NCBI RefSeq assembly: GCF_004359215.1
Contig: NC_090621.1
Coordinates: 4,262,354-4,279,790, forward strand
DNA: 17,437 nucleotides
From: Bremia lactucae
Lineage: Eukaryota; Oomycota; Peronosporomycetes; Peronosporales; Peronosporaceae
Direction: 5' to 3'
The translations under genes were made by a program, and so were the position numbers. Below, piece by piece: positions 1 through 8,418 of the stretch. The notes beneath the pieces are model-generated. The model was given only the letters and a program-made list of their open reading frames with translations. It was not told the origin of the DNA and made no database searches. Position 1 is the first letter of the stretch. Each line of letters begins with the position of its first letter.

Positions 1-771
1 AATTCCGCCTCGTATTGGTCGGGCGTTTCATTTGAACGCAACACGACCGGGATCGGGAAAATACGCCCAAGCGATTTTCCCTGAGCCCTCCATGATTGAA
101 AGACGCCATAATAATTATGTGCGTCTACAATAGCGCGCTCTAGGAGCGACGCTCTTGGCCCGTTTAAACGAGGCCATTTAGATGAAGGGGGCATCTTTGG
201 AATGCCACCCGTCACATAGCAAGGTTCTAAACGACTGGCTTGTGACACCGACTGAGCACGTTCACGTGTCGTCGGCGGAACTTTGGGCTCCGAATTCTCT
301 ATGTCAGAACCATTAATGGATTATGGTCTGAGCATAAGGCGTTGTGGTTATACCCAACGTAGAAGCGGCTGCGCCTTTATGGCTAGCGCTCTCATTACCT
401 GTCGCTGTGCTTTCCAGCGCAGACGACGAGACAGCATTCGTAAATGATGCTGTCTCCATGTTGTGAGCCATGAGAGAAGTTTGGATTGGCAATAATGCCG
501 CATCATCATTCCTCATGAGCTCGTTGTCCCCATCACAACTATGACGGCAACGGTGTCGACTCATTGTAGTCGACAATGAGCGACGGATCAACATCCTCAC
601 TGTTAACGTGGGATGGATGCTTTAGCCCTGTTAACGCGACAGCCGCAGTGGCTGTCTGCGTTCCGACTAAGGCATTAGACGCGGCCGGTTAACGCGGCGC
701 GTGCGCTTAGTGTGAGGTTGAGTGGGCGTCTTCGCAGACGACCCACCAACGTGACCCCTTTTAGGTGGCAT
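1..771 (-). pseudogene. Element A copy 1, antisense reading frame (broken, runs off the left edge)
   Basis: This minus-strand frame starts at an ATG at 771 with residues MPPKRGHVGGSSAKTPTQPH and runs leftward past position 1. It aligns base for base with the longer copy at 15610-16401. Frame breaks are visible: a change near 685-690 ends the first frame early, and one extra base near 314 adds a stop in the context IIH-stop. A1 lacks the 36-bp duplication found in A2. The predicted protein has a basic, Ser/Thr-rich N terminus and then a low-complexity Ala/Ser stretch. I do not recognise a known family. It sits antisense to the LTR, judged by the purine tract at 891-904. A gag gene of a minus-oriented element is the alternative. 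Confidence 0.6.
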
Positions 772-890
772 CTTTGGCACCGTGTATGGAAACACAGGTC
801 GCTAGAGTGATTGAGTGAACTAGCGGTGCGTAAAGCTGCTCGCAGTTCTTCTCTCCTCTTTGACGAATTTAAAAATGTAAATTCGTTCTT

Positions 891-904
891 AAATAGAGGG
901 ATGG
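891..904 (+). other. Polypurine-tract-like run before LTR A1
   Basis: The run AAATAGAGGGATGG directly precedes TGTAAC, as expected for plus-strand priming next to a 3' LTR. The A2 version at 16518-16531 is purer (AAAAGGGGGGATGG). This is the main reason for orienting element A on the plus strand. Confidence 0.55.
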
Positions 905-1447
905 TGTAACGGGCTAAAGTTGCCCTAATGTTACACAGTCCCCGTAAAGTACACTTGGTGTACTTAAGGGAATGGTCTATTATTAAATTATAGTAATCAG
1001 ACCCAACACTCGGGTGTGCACATTTGTGACCAACCCTTGTGTATGTGATGCACATCGGTGCATTCACAGTAGGAGGGATGACGCCTAGCGTCATTCATGA
1101 TGACGGCTAGCGTCATCCGTTGCGCGAGGTATCTAGAAAGATACGCTCGCAATACATATTAAATGTTATCTGTAGAGATAACATTTTAATTGGTAAAAAT
1201 AGGTATTTGTATTTAATTCTATTAAATATAAATCAGTCTGAAAACTACTTCCTACTTGGTAAGTGCGCACGAGGAGACGGATTACCGCTCCCGTGACGAC
1301 ACTTAACCAGAGTACTTAGTGTGTTGGGTGAGGTCGCTTGCGCGCCCACCACAACTACCTCACTGCACGCAAGAGAAGCAGGTTTAACTGCTTCCTCGCT
1401 GTGCTAGGGTGTGTGTCTAAGTAGAGCGTGGCCGCATTACGACGTGC
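905..1447 (+). repeat. LTR of element A, copy 1 (right end uncertain)
   Basis: It starts TGTAAC and aligns with 16532-17077 throughout, apart from substitutions and small gaps. Similarity stops near 1447, where A2 is cut off by an inverted LTR piece, so the true LTR may continue towards about 1530. The first 30 bases form an imperfect stem (TGTAAC-GGGC ... GCCC-taat-GTTACA). TGACG palindromes lie at 1078-1117. No target-site duplication can be checked, because the 5' end of the element is outside the window. Confidence 0.7.
1078..1117. promoter_or_regulatory. Paired TGACG/CGTCA palindromes in LTR A1
   Basis: Two adjacent near-palindromes, GATGACGCCTAGCGTCAT and ATGACGGCTAGCGTCATC, are repeated in A2 (16706-16745) and in the inverted copy (about 17232-17272). 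TGACG half-sites are known bZIP/CRE targets in other eukaryotes. A role as an LTR enhancer is inferred. Confidence 0.35.
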
Positions 1448-1474
1448 CGCTTCATCGCTGTGCTAAGGTGTGTG
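1391..1474. repeat. Short direct repeat at the LTR A1 end
   Basis: About 25 bases around TCGCTGTGCTAGGGTGTGTG (1391-1415) recur with few changes at 1450-1474. The copies are offset by 59 bp. In A2 only the first copy is present, because the sequence is truncated just after it. Confidence 0.6.
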
Positions 1475-1841
1475 ATTGATTGTTCGACAATTACGATAAT
1501 TGCGATGTTGTGTTCGCCACAAAACTATGTATCAGCTATGCTGGTTGTACTGGGGTCCTGTCACAGAATTAGCTCATGTGTTTTACATAATTTTAACATG
1601 ATTTATATTAAATTCTTTCACTGAGCAGCACGTCGGAAGACGGTAGAATCGTTTAAATTAATGATCGTGTACGCGCTTTTGCCCCGTCTTGTTGCAGAAA
1701 ACTTACGCAAGGTTGACAGAGAAGAGCCCTACACTTTGCAACTCGTTCACGAAAGTGGTCAGTCTATCAATTGCACAGAGCACACTCAACGGCAAGACCA
1801 GCCCTAAGCTCGAAGAAGACGGTCGTAGCAGCACCCAGCGC
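1475..1841. other. Gap between element A1 and the bZIP gene
   Basis: AT-rich, with no convincing gene. A frame of 72 codons begins at 1689, but it is out of frame with the downstream gene and overlaps its promoter, so I do not call it. The segment probably holds the end of LTR A1 followed by the upstream region of the bZIP gene. Confidence 0.5.
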
Positions 1842-1858
1842 TGTTCATTTGCCCACTT
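1842..1858 (+). promoter_or_regulatory. Oomycete initiator-like element of the bZIP gene
   Basis: TGTTCATTTGCCCACTT resembles the oomycete initiator pattern (TCATT followed by a pyrimidine- and T-rich stretch). If the A at 1847 is +1, the 5' leader is about 54 nt, which fits the short leaders usual in these organisms. Confidence 0.4.
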
Positions 1859-1900
1859 GCAACGCTACCGAAAGCACTCCACCACCTGGTTTCCACCAAT

Positions 1901-2875
1901 ATGTTGAGCATCGCCTTTTCGCCCAACAGCAGCAGCGATGTCGACACGCGACGTGAGTCGGTGGCCTTCAATCTTGGACCGAAGCGGCCAGCACTTAAGA
2001 AAAAGAAAAAAGTTAGCAAAGCCCGCGCGCTTTCCACCGAGCGGAGCCGTCAGTGCCGCGAGCGCCAAAAGTTTTACTCAGAGAATCTTGAGGCCATCGT
2101 GCGCGCGTTGCGAGCGGACGTGTATGACCTCTTTGCCCTCCGCGACCTCCGCCGCGAGCAGTGCTTGCAGTTCCGCGGCTCAGTCTCTGGGTCCCTTGCC
2201 AAGATTGTGCAAGAGTACATGACTATGTTTCGACATGGCATGTACGCGCCACCCCCAGAGGACGCTAAAGCCTGGACGAAGCGCCCTCTCTTGGAGGTTC
2301 ACCAGCCCACGCCTGACACGCAGCGCGAGTTTTTGAATTGTATAATGGACCCGTACGTCGAAGTGTTTGATTGGTGCGGGCGCTTTGTCCTCGGGGCAAG
2401 TACATTGCTCAATGGGTGGACAGCGTGGGCGGCGTGGCACAACTCGCTCGACTTTGAACTCGTTGATATCGACGTTGTCGACACGGAGGATACGCTGGCT
2501 GTGACGACGAAAGCGAATCTTCGAGTACGCATCTCGCAAGAGACCATTAAGCACCTCTTTCCGCACATTTTACGTAACCAGCAACTATGCGACAGGATGA
2601 TTGGTCAAGAAGTATGCTACCCGATACGTGACACTTTTTTCTTTGCTTCCAATATGCGAGTCATTAAGTACATGTGCGACGTCGCCTTTGCCGATGCGCT
2701 GCTACCAGTTGCAGGGGATTACGAGACCGTCGTGTTCCTCATGTCACCGCCGGATCATGTGCCGCTGAACGATCTCGCCGTGCGAACGGCGCCTGGTGAT
2801 TTAGCGAAAAATGCGCGTCTGGACGTTGACTTTCTACTGTCTGATGATGACCAAGCTCACGTCGAGTGTGAATAG
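1901..2875 (+). CDS. bZIP transcription factor with atypical basic region and unknown C-terminal domain
   Basis: This 324-residue protein is intact and intron-less. A Lys run at 33-37 is a likely nuclear signal. The basic region at 40-57 is followed by a zipper with Leu63, Leu70 and Leu77; the fourth heptad position is Arg84. Arg53 lies exactly 10 residues before Leu63, the canonical bZIP spacing, so the invariant DNA-contacting Asn should sit at residue 45, where this protein has Ser. Cys52-Arg53 is kept, and the two usual Ala positions are Arg48 and Ser49. Residues about 145-290 form a mixed alpha/beta region with Trp173, Trp176 and Trp179, somewhat like an NTF2/SnoaL-type fold; that comparison is inference. 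The tail is acidic (DFLLSDDD). The ATG at 1901 was chosen because it is in frame just after the initiator-like motif. It converges with the glycosyltransferase gene. Likely a nuclear DNA-binding regulator, probably dimeric; targets unknown. Confidence 0.85.
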   Translation: MLSIAFSPNSSSDVDTRRESVAFNLGPKRPALKKKKKVSKARALSTERSRQCRERQKFYSENLEAIVRALRADVYDLFALRDLRREQCLQFRGSVSGSLAKIVQEYMTMFRHGMYAPPPEDAKAWTKRPLLEVHQPTPDTQREFLNCIMDPYVEVFDWCGRFVLGASTLLNGWTAWAAWHNSLDFELVDIDVVDTEDTLAVTTKANLRVRISQETIKHLFPHILRNQQLCDRMIGQEVCYPIRDTFFFASNMRVIKYMCDVAFADALLPVAGDYETVVFLMSPPDHVPLNDLAVRTAPGDLAKNARLDVDFLLSDDDQAHVECE

Positions 2876-3124
2876 TATCAGTATGTAATCAACGCTAGAA
2901 AGCGTACTTCTTGTACAATATTAAGTGTTCCTCTCGTAACTGAATACTGCAAGGCAAATATTATTTTTTACCGCAGTGTCATGACACTGTAACCTGAATT
3001 TACTGTATAAATATTCTATTACGATTAAAAATTTTACTACGGAATCCACATGTGACATGTGTTTAAGATTACCAATTTGTCTGGCACTTGAATGTCGAAC
3101 TTATCCAGGTGCCTAATCTACTCC
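2876..3124. other. Convergent intergenic region
   Basis: About 250 bp of AT-rich DNA between two genes that end towards each other. It must hold both 3' ends. A-rich and T-rich runs near 2960 and 3025 could supply poly(A) signals, but no clear hexamer stands out. Confidence 0.6.
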
Positions 3125-5980
3125 TTACGCTCCTTCGCGAGCATTCTCGTCAGCAGCGTCTTGCCAAGGCTTGTGCACTTTGCCCACCTCGAGCAAATCT
3201 TCTCGGAATTTCTTGACGAGACGTAGGCGGCGATTCTGATTAAATCCATCGGGACACATTTTAGTCTTGAAATCGACCAGTGCTTGGTTAATCACCTTGA
3301 TGCTTGTGCATAGACCAAAGGCCTCGAGCATTTTATGCTCATCGTGGCTGCGCTTGGCTATCGACCAGATGCTCGCGGGTGGCGTTGCTAGCAGCCACGA
3401 GTCACACGCAAACAAATTGTTTGGCATGAGTTGCTTGTAGTATATCCAGTTGAGTCCACGATCGTCGACCATCTCGTACAAATGACAGCCGTGCAACAGC
3501 GGAGGAGCCTCACTCGGGATAAGAGGAATCACCGGGTCCTCACATGGATTGCCTTTCACCATTTTGATAAAACCAGTGTAGTCATCGGACTTTTTACTCA
3601 GCGCCAGATTGTCGAAAGCCGTGTGCTTTATATTGTGTTTCGCTGCTGCAAGCGAGTAGCCCAGCATTTCGTTCATCCAGTACTCACGATTCTGTTCTCG
3701 TTTAAGAAGTGTCATATTGCAGTAGTCATCCACCATTTCCATCAAATCTGTGCGCGTCAGAGCGTATGGAGGACCGACGGAGTAATACTCTAACGCGTCC
3801 GTTTCGGATACGTTTGCGCACTCTGGACAGATAGCGCTGCTATTGATAAAAGCTAGGGATTTTAAATATTTCGTCCATCGCTGGGCAACAGCCGCACCGT
3901 CTACGACCGTATCGCTCACATTGTCACGAAAGCCAGCATACACAAAGAAGCGTTTGTATTGTCGCATACCCTCGATAACTTCGGCGTCATGCTCGTAGTC
4001 GCCAGAGTCGACGCCTTTTGCTGTGGTGACGCGGCCGCCAAAATTTACAGCAAAAGTTCGAAGAAATAAAAAATCGGGGTCCAGCACAACGAGAAGCTTC
4101 TCGCGCACGGGAGGATTCGCTGTCGCGAGCCAGTCTCGTAGTCCAAACGGCTTATTGTACGGTACATAAGCGTCTGGAAATGAAGCATTTTCTCCCTTGC
4201 TATTATCGGTCTGAAGCATTGGAATCGAGCTAAAGTCACGGGTGACGTGAATTCGCAGGTGGGGAGAAGACTTGCGGGTGCGACGAACAAGGTCTTTTAA
4301 GATCGTATCCGAGCAGCCACTGACGATGCGTGTGAGAGCACCGCGCTGGCCTACTCGAGCGAAGCTCTGGGCTAGAGCCTCACTTTGCCAGTCCTGATAT
4401 TGCTCACACGAAGTCGTGAAGACAAAATGCACATCATCGCTTCCTTTTATATCAGGGTTCAAAGCAAGTTTCGCTTCTATAGGCTTGTAATTACCAAAGT
4501 AGACTGGTGGGTCTTTTTCCATGGGAGTACCTTCGGCAAGCGGTATCGCAGTATTCCACGTCTCGTTTCGAAGTGCCATTGGGATACGCCGATTGTGATT
4601 GAAACCCGTAGGGCAAACACGTGACCGATAATTCTCAGACGCGCTATTGTAGGCCTCTACGGCTAGACACACACTCATTGTGTGTCGACGACGGAGAATA
4701 TTAGGAACACGTTCATACCCACTTGTATTGCTGGCTAGGTGCCACAGATAGCTACTTGGTTGGTGCATCATCCACGCATCACAAGAGAAAAAGTCCGACG
4801 GAATTTTATCAGCAAAAAAGCTCCAATCTCGGCCATCAATCCACTGAGGCAACGTAAAGTTTAAAGCACGGATGGAGATTGGATAAGACGACAAAGCCAA
4901 GTTGGTTCCTTCCGCTCGTTCATCGCATGGATTGTGTTTAATATCATCCACAAAGTCCCAATTCTGGTACCGAGACGGATAGTGGTGTACACTGAGCACC
5001 CCCGAGATACCAACGGCTATCTTCTCGTGTGCTGCAGCGATCGGGATTGCAAGGTAGAGCTGTTCATGCGACAGTTTGCTCCATAGATCCACAGCTGTTG
5101 GCAAAATCTCCTTCCACGCACTAACTTCCGCCACAAATGGTGCAATCGATGCATACTCGCGCCAGTCCTCCAATAGCAACGCGCGAGAGTTTGTCGGGAC
5201 CACCCGCTTCAATTGATCTTTCGTGAGTGGAAACCGCTTTGGCCAGTACCACGACGCATCCTGCCCAAAAATACGAGGATCAATGGCGTTCTTGACTTCG
5301 GCCAACAAGTTCCACAAGTCTATTTTTTTAGTAAAAATGGCATCGCTATCGACAACCATGATATAGTCGTCAGAGGATAAGGCATATTGCTCTTCAAACA
5401 ATCCATCGCGCTTCGTATCACTATTTCCATCCGCAATCGTAGAAAGCATCCATCTGGCGAGCACAATCGGATTGAATGTCGTTGTAAGCAACTTTTCGCC
5501 AAATGTTGTATTCGATGCCGAAATTTCCGGATAACACCGAGTCTGTACGCTGTGTTGCGAATTTTTCTTGCGGGTAAGCTCGGAGGCCTCGATGTCCGTA
5601 CAGCCATAGAGCAAGTGAGTGATATTGCCATCGTATCCCGTACGTCGCAGCGTAAACGCGAGGACCTCAGCATGCACAAAGTCAAGGTCACGACAAGTGG
5701 ACGTGAAGACTAAGTGCTTGACTTGGCGCGTCGCGAATCTGTCGACAAGAGTCTTTTCTTCTTCTCCACCACGATTGGTGGCGCTGAAGCTCCACTCCTG
5801 GCCAGGAGCTTCGACAGAGTTCGTTAAATTCGTCGAGGTGGCTAAAAAGCGTACATTAAAGTACATGTACACGAAGAAGAGGAGGCCTAGTACTAAGAAT
5901 GATACCTTGCGAGGATTATAATTGACCTGGCGGTGGGTAGCCACCGCGCGCTTGCCCGAATATTCCCGAAGCGGAAGCAT
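3125..5980 (-). CDS. Tandem two-domain type II membrane glycosyltransferase, peptidyl-serine galactosyltransferase-like (GT96-like)
   Basis: This is a 951-residue intact, intron-less frame. A short cytosolic N terminus is followed by one membrane segment (26-41, VSFLVLGLLFFVYMYF) and a lumenal body with many N-x-S/T sites, a Golgi/ER type II layout. The body is two related units. Unit 1 (about 89-468) has HLVFTSTC at 89, a DSD triad at 211-213 and CPTGFNHNRR at 456. Unit 2 (about 518-924) has HFVFTTSC at 518, NKPFGLRDWL at 609, DPD at 634-636, YWMNEMLGYSLAAAKHNI at 767 and CPDGFNQNRR at 909. The HFVF..C start, NKP..L..WL, D-x-D and NEM.GYS.AAA features resemble plant and algal peptidyl-serine alpha-galactosyltransferases, which use UDP-sugars on secreted glycoproteins. 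The family call is from memory of these motifs. Both D-x-D motifs remain, so both units could be active. The acceptor is unknown. Confidence 0.75.
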   Translation of the reverse strand: MLPLREYSGKRAVATHRQVNYNPRKVSFLVLGLLFFVYMYFNVRFLATSTNLTNSVEAPGQEWSFSATNRGGEEEKTLVDRFATRQVKHLVFTSTCRDLDFVHAEVLAFTLRRTGYDGNITHLLYGCTDIEASELTRKKNSQHSVQTRCYPEISASNTTFGEKLLTTTFNPIVLARWMLSTIADGNSDTKRDGLFEEQYALSSDDYIMVVDSDAIFTKKIDLWNLLAEVKNAIDPRIFGQDASWYWPKRFPLTKDQLKRVVPTNSRALLLEDWREYASIAPFVAEVSAWKEILPTAVDLWSKLSHEQLYLAIPIAAAHEKIAVGISGVLSVHHYPSRYQNWDFVDDIKHNPCDERAEGTNLALSSYPISIRALNFTLPQWIDGRDWSFFADKIPSDFFSCDAWMMHQPSSYLWHLASNTSGYERVPNILRRRHTMSVCLAVEAYNSASENYRSRVCPTGFNHNRRIPMALRNETWNTAIPLAEGTPMEKDPPVYFGNYKPIEAKLALNPDIKGSDDVHFVFTTSCEQYQDWQSEALAQSFARVGQRGALTRIVSGCSDTILKDLVRRTRKSSPHLRIHVTRDFSSIPMLQTDNSKGENASFPDAYVPYNKPFGLRDWLATANPPVREKLLVVLDPDFLFLRTFAVNFGGRVTTAKGVDSGDYEHDAEVIEGMRQYKRFFVYAGFRDNVSDTVVDGAAVAQRWTKYLKSLAFINSSAICPECANVSETDALEYYSVGPPYALTRTDLMEMVDDYCNMTLLKREQNREYWMNEMLGYSLAAAKHNIKHTAFDNLALSKKSDDYTGFIKMVKGNPCEDPVIPLIPSEAPPLLHGCHLYEMVDDRGLNWIYYKQLMPNNLFACDSWLLATPPASIWSIAKRSHDEHKMLEAFGLCTSIKVINQALVDFKTKMCPDGFNQNRRLRLVKKFREDLLEVGKVHKPWQDAADENAREGA

Positions 5981-6013
5981 TTGGTTAATTGCTTGGGAAC
6001 GATGGCAAGAAGT

Positions 6014-6033
6014 GCGGGAAGAGCGAATGAGAG
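6014..6033 (-). promoter_or_regulatory. Oomycete initiator-like element of the glycosyltransferase gene
   Basis: On the minus strand the sequence reads CCTCTCATTCGCTCTTCCCG, a good fit to the oomycete CTCATTC-type initiator. If the A opposite 6028 is +1, the leader is about 47 nt, similar to that of the bZIP gene. Confidence 0.5.
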
Positions 6034-6246
6034 GTCACCGCCTTAGACCGAGATTGTGATGCGACTGCTGCAGTCGGATTAGATGAATTGTATCGAATCG
6101 CAGAGAAATATTGATTTATGTATTTGAAAGGAAGAATTGTAACGGGGTGTAACGTACATGGCATTTTTTCCATAAAGAGGAATAAAAATATTATATTCTG
6201 TGAAAGGAAATAAGCAAAGAAGTACGTATATTAATATTTTTATTCA

Positions 6247-6340
6247 TTTGACTTGAAATTGCACCAATATTACCAGTTTTGGTAATATTGGAACTAAGAC
6301 ATTAGCTCTATTGATTGGTTGATTTAAGTCTAGATCAACC
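6247..6340 (+). repeat. Segment repeated in inverted orientation at 14251-14325
   Basis: The block 6296-6337, including TTGGTTGATTTAAGTCTA, matches the reverse complement of 14251-14292 with only a few changes. Weaker similarity extends left over TTGAAATTG. It lies just outside the left LTR of element C, while its inverted partner lies just inside the right LTR. Confidence 0.7.
6264..6291. repeat. Perfect 12-bp inverted repeat, 4-nt loop
   Basis: Arms CCAATATTACCA (6264-6275) and TGGTAATATTGG (6280-6291) flank the loop GTTT. It lies about 240 bp upstream of the glycosyltransferase initiator. The inverted relative near 14310 has only one loosely matching arm, so the palindrome seems specific to this copy. 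Confidence 0.85.
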
Positions 6341-6369
6341 CCCTCCGCAAGGGGGCGCCATTCATAGTT

Positions 6370-6398
6370 TGTTATTAATGTAATTAAGTCAGTAGTAG
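6370..6398 (+). repeat. Element C 5' LTR, left fragment
   Basis: TGTTATTAATGTAATTAAGT followed by CAGTAG aligns with the start of the element C 3' LTR (about 14380-14406). The alignment resumes directly at 13074 on the far side of element B. The first base of the LTR is a best guess. Confidence 0.6.
6394..6398 (+). repeat. Target-site duplication of element B, left copy
   Basis: AGTAG directly before the TGTAAT start of the 5' LTR. The same AGTAG follows the 3' LTR at 13074-13078. Confidence 0.85.
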
Positions 6399-6874
6399 TG
6401 TAATGGGGTACAAATTGGTTGGAGAACCGTTGTTGTGGTACATTTACTTTATGGGCAAAATACCCTTTTATCTAATTTTGAAATAGTTACTTACTTAAAT
6501 CCCATTTATTATGGGTAATGAATGTGGTCGACGCCAGATTTATATCTGGCGGCCAAAATCTATTTTTAATTAGCTAGGGTAAGGTTTTTAGATGTAAGTA
6601 ATTAAATAAAGTTCAGTTCCCTTTTTGATCTTACAGCGTTAAGTGCCTTCCTAAGGCTTGCGCATTGATCTGTAAGAGATAGAAGCCTTTCTAAGGTTTA
6701 TCCTCTTGGGCACTAGTTGCCACTTGGTTCTACGAACCCCTGAATCCCTTGGACTAGGATATCTTAAGCTTTGTACGACTCCTTGAGTTGTTAAACTCGC
6801 AAGTTCAATAAATAAGTGACTCTCTGAGTCTGAAAGTCTTCCTCTGACTTTAGGAGCGAGGCAGCTCCGCTACA
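6399..6874 (+). repeat. Element B 5' LTR
   Basis: 476 bp, starting TGTAATGGGG and ending GCTCCGCTACA, with TG...CA ends. It pairs with 12589-13073. The interior is T-rich and includes the inverted motif CGCCAGATTTATATCTGGCG (6531-6550), kept in the 3' LTR at 12721-12740. Confidence 0.92.
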
Positions 6875-6876
6875 CC

Positions 6877-6888
6877 TGGTAGCACTCG
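6877..6888 (+). other. Primer-binding-like site of element B
   Basis: TGGTAGCACTCG lies 2 nt after the 5' LTR, as expected for a tRNA-primed element (TGG complements the CCA end). The rest would need a tRNA ending CGAGTGCTACCA. Element C has a diverged version at the same offset. Confidence 0.6.
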
Positions 6889-6930
6889 TAGTCAATCTAC
6901 GCCTGATTACACGACTAATTTCTCACGAAA

Positions 6931-7877
6931 ATGGAAGAGGTTTCAGATTTGTCAGAAGCGCAACGCGCCGTTTATGACAAGCTCAAACCTTATTCGGGTT
7001 TGAGCACGTGGAATTTAATATCTCCCAGGGACCAGAGGTCCTGCATGCAAGGCTTGAAGCCTTCATGCGAAACAAAGCCTCCTTGATCAGTCAGGTACAT
7101 GACAACTTAGCGGCATCTGTGCCTACCCGAAACATCTCTGTCCCTGACTCAGAGCCGATGGCTTGCCATCTAGCTGTAAATGTGAAGACATTTGAGAGAA
7201 AAGAGGGAGAAAATCTCTCTTTTTGGATTAAGCAGATGTAAATGTCCACTGATTCCGCCTTGTTCTTAACAGAACGGCAAAAGGTGGCTATGGCCATTTC
7301 CAAACTTGGAGGTAGAGCCATGGAGTGGGCACTATCGTGCAGCACGTCCATAAACGACGCTTTTCCCTCACAGAATTCGCTGAAACATCATATTTGCACC
7401 GCCAGATCAGGCTTTTCACATGCGAGCACGGCTCCTAGCGACTCGACAGGGTAAAAGAACCCTAGGGGACTTTGTCCAAGAGTTGATAACTCTCATTGCA
7501 TCTATGCATCAAGATCCGGTGCAAGAAGCAATTGCAGTGACCATCTTTATGGGGGGTCTCAATGAGGGCGTTGTCCGGACGGAATTGTTCCGATCTCATC
7601 CGGCTACGTACGAAAAGGTAGTTGCTACAAGCTCTTCGAGCACATGTGTTCCGTCTAATAGAGCGGACCTATGGATTTAAGCCTCGTTGAGGAAGGAGAA
7701 GAGGCTCTTCAAGCTGTGGAACAGCATAAGACCATCCGTAGATATTATATGTGCGGAAGCACGAAACATTTACGCCCTGCCTGCCCGCTTCGAAATTCGC
7801 GTAAAGCTCGAAAGAGCTTCAACTCCGACCTATACCAGAGATCTGGTACGGCGCGGGAAAACGTCGATACCCAGTAG
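6931..7877 (+). pseudogene. gag: Element B gag (capsid plus zinc knuckle), broken
   Basis: An ATG at 6931 opens a frame (MEEVSDLSEAQRAVYDKLKP) that shifts near 7005. The capsid part follows: LAVNVKTFERKEGENLSFWI, a stop at 7239, then KVAMAISKLGGRAMEWAL, typical of retrotransposon gag proteins. After another shift near 7400-7420 come RLLATRQGKRTLGDFVQEL and AVTIFMGGLNEGVVRTELF. A knuckle CysCysHisCys motif near 7743-7790 reads YYMCGSTKHLRPAC, so the first zinc-binding Cys is Tyr (codon TAT at 7743). The product would package the element RNA in a virus-like particle; this copy cannot make a full protein. Confidence 0.85.
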
Positions 7878-8040
7878 GTGCGGGGCGCCCTATTGGGTAG
7901 ACCTAGGCTCTTTTAAACCTCAATGAGGTGATAATATAAAAAAACTAGCTCCAGTTAGCTCGGGGCTCAATGGCATGGGGCGAGAGTAAAAGCCTGGCTT
8001 GCTAGTCGCTCAAGCGACTGTAAAGGGCTTTGACAAGCCG

Positions 8041-8418
8041 TAATCAATTTTAATTGACTCAGGAGCGTCTTGCAATTATGCCCGACGTCTATCCCTTGAA
8101 AGAAATATACAATACGTTGAGGCGCTTAGAGCGCATGAAGGTGATACAATCACTGTTCGCTTAGCGACTGGGACTCGTGTCACTGTTCCCAAAGTCCCAT
8201 TGAACTTAGGAATAAAGTTTCTGGACTTTGATAGTATGGAACGCTGTCTCGTCCTTGATTTGGATTCGAGATATGATCTCATCCTTGGTATGGCCTGGTT
8301 AGAACACCATGAGCCATGGATCGATTGGAGGTTCAAGACCCTAAGCGCCACGCGCGATGTTCCTAGCAAAGTTTTGGAGAGTCATGAACCCGCCTTTGCT
8401 AGGCAACAAAAGCGCTAG
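8041..8418 (+). pseudogene. pol: Element B protease domain, broken
   Basis: After a stop near 8041 the frame reads SILIDSGASCNYAR, with the D-S-G active-site motif of retropepsin-type aspartic proteases. A frame to 8418 includes VTVPKVPLNLGIKFLDFDS and YDLILGMAWLEHHEPWIDW; the ILGM stretch fits the conserved I-L-G near the C-terminal half of these enzymes. At least one more disruption lies near 8160. The stretch between gag and this domain (7878-8040) is degenerate. Confidence 0.8.

Larger units (their letters stand above)
6034..6369. other. Upstream region of the glycosyltransferase gene
   Basis: AT-rich, no supported gene. It contains a perfect 12-bp inverted repeat (6264-6291), a segment shared in inverted orientation with 14251-14325, and a small GC stem, CCCCCT..AGGGGG, near 6339-6355. 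Confidence 0.6.

Noticed and set aside
2180..2568. Two minus-strand frames of 128 and 89 codons
   Set aside because: Both are opposite the bZIP coding region and have no recognisable features.
3431..3793. Plus-strand frame of 120 codons
   Set aside because: It lies wholly inside the minus-strand glycosyltransferase gene, whose frame carries recognisable motifs; this is its shadow.
5985..6173. Minus-strand frame of 62 codons upstream of the glycosyltransferase
   Set aside because: It spans the initiator-like site, has no family signal and is out of frame with the gene.
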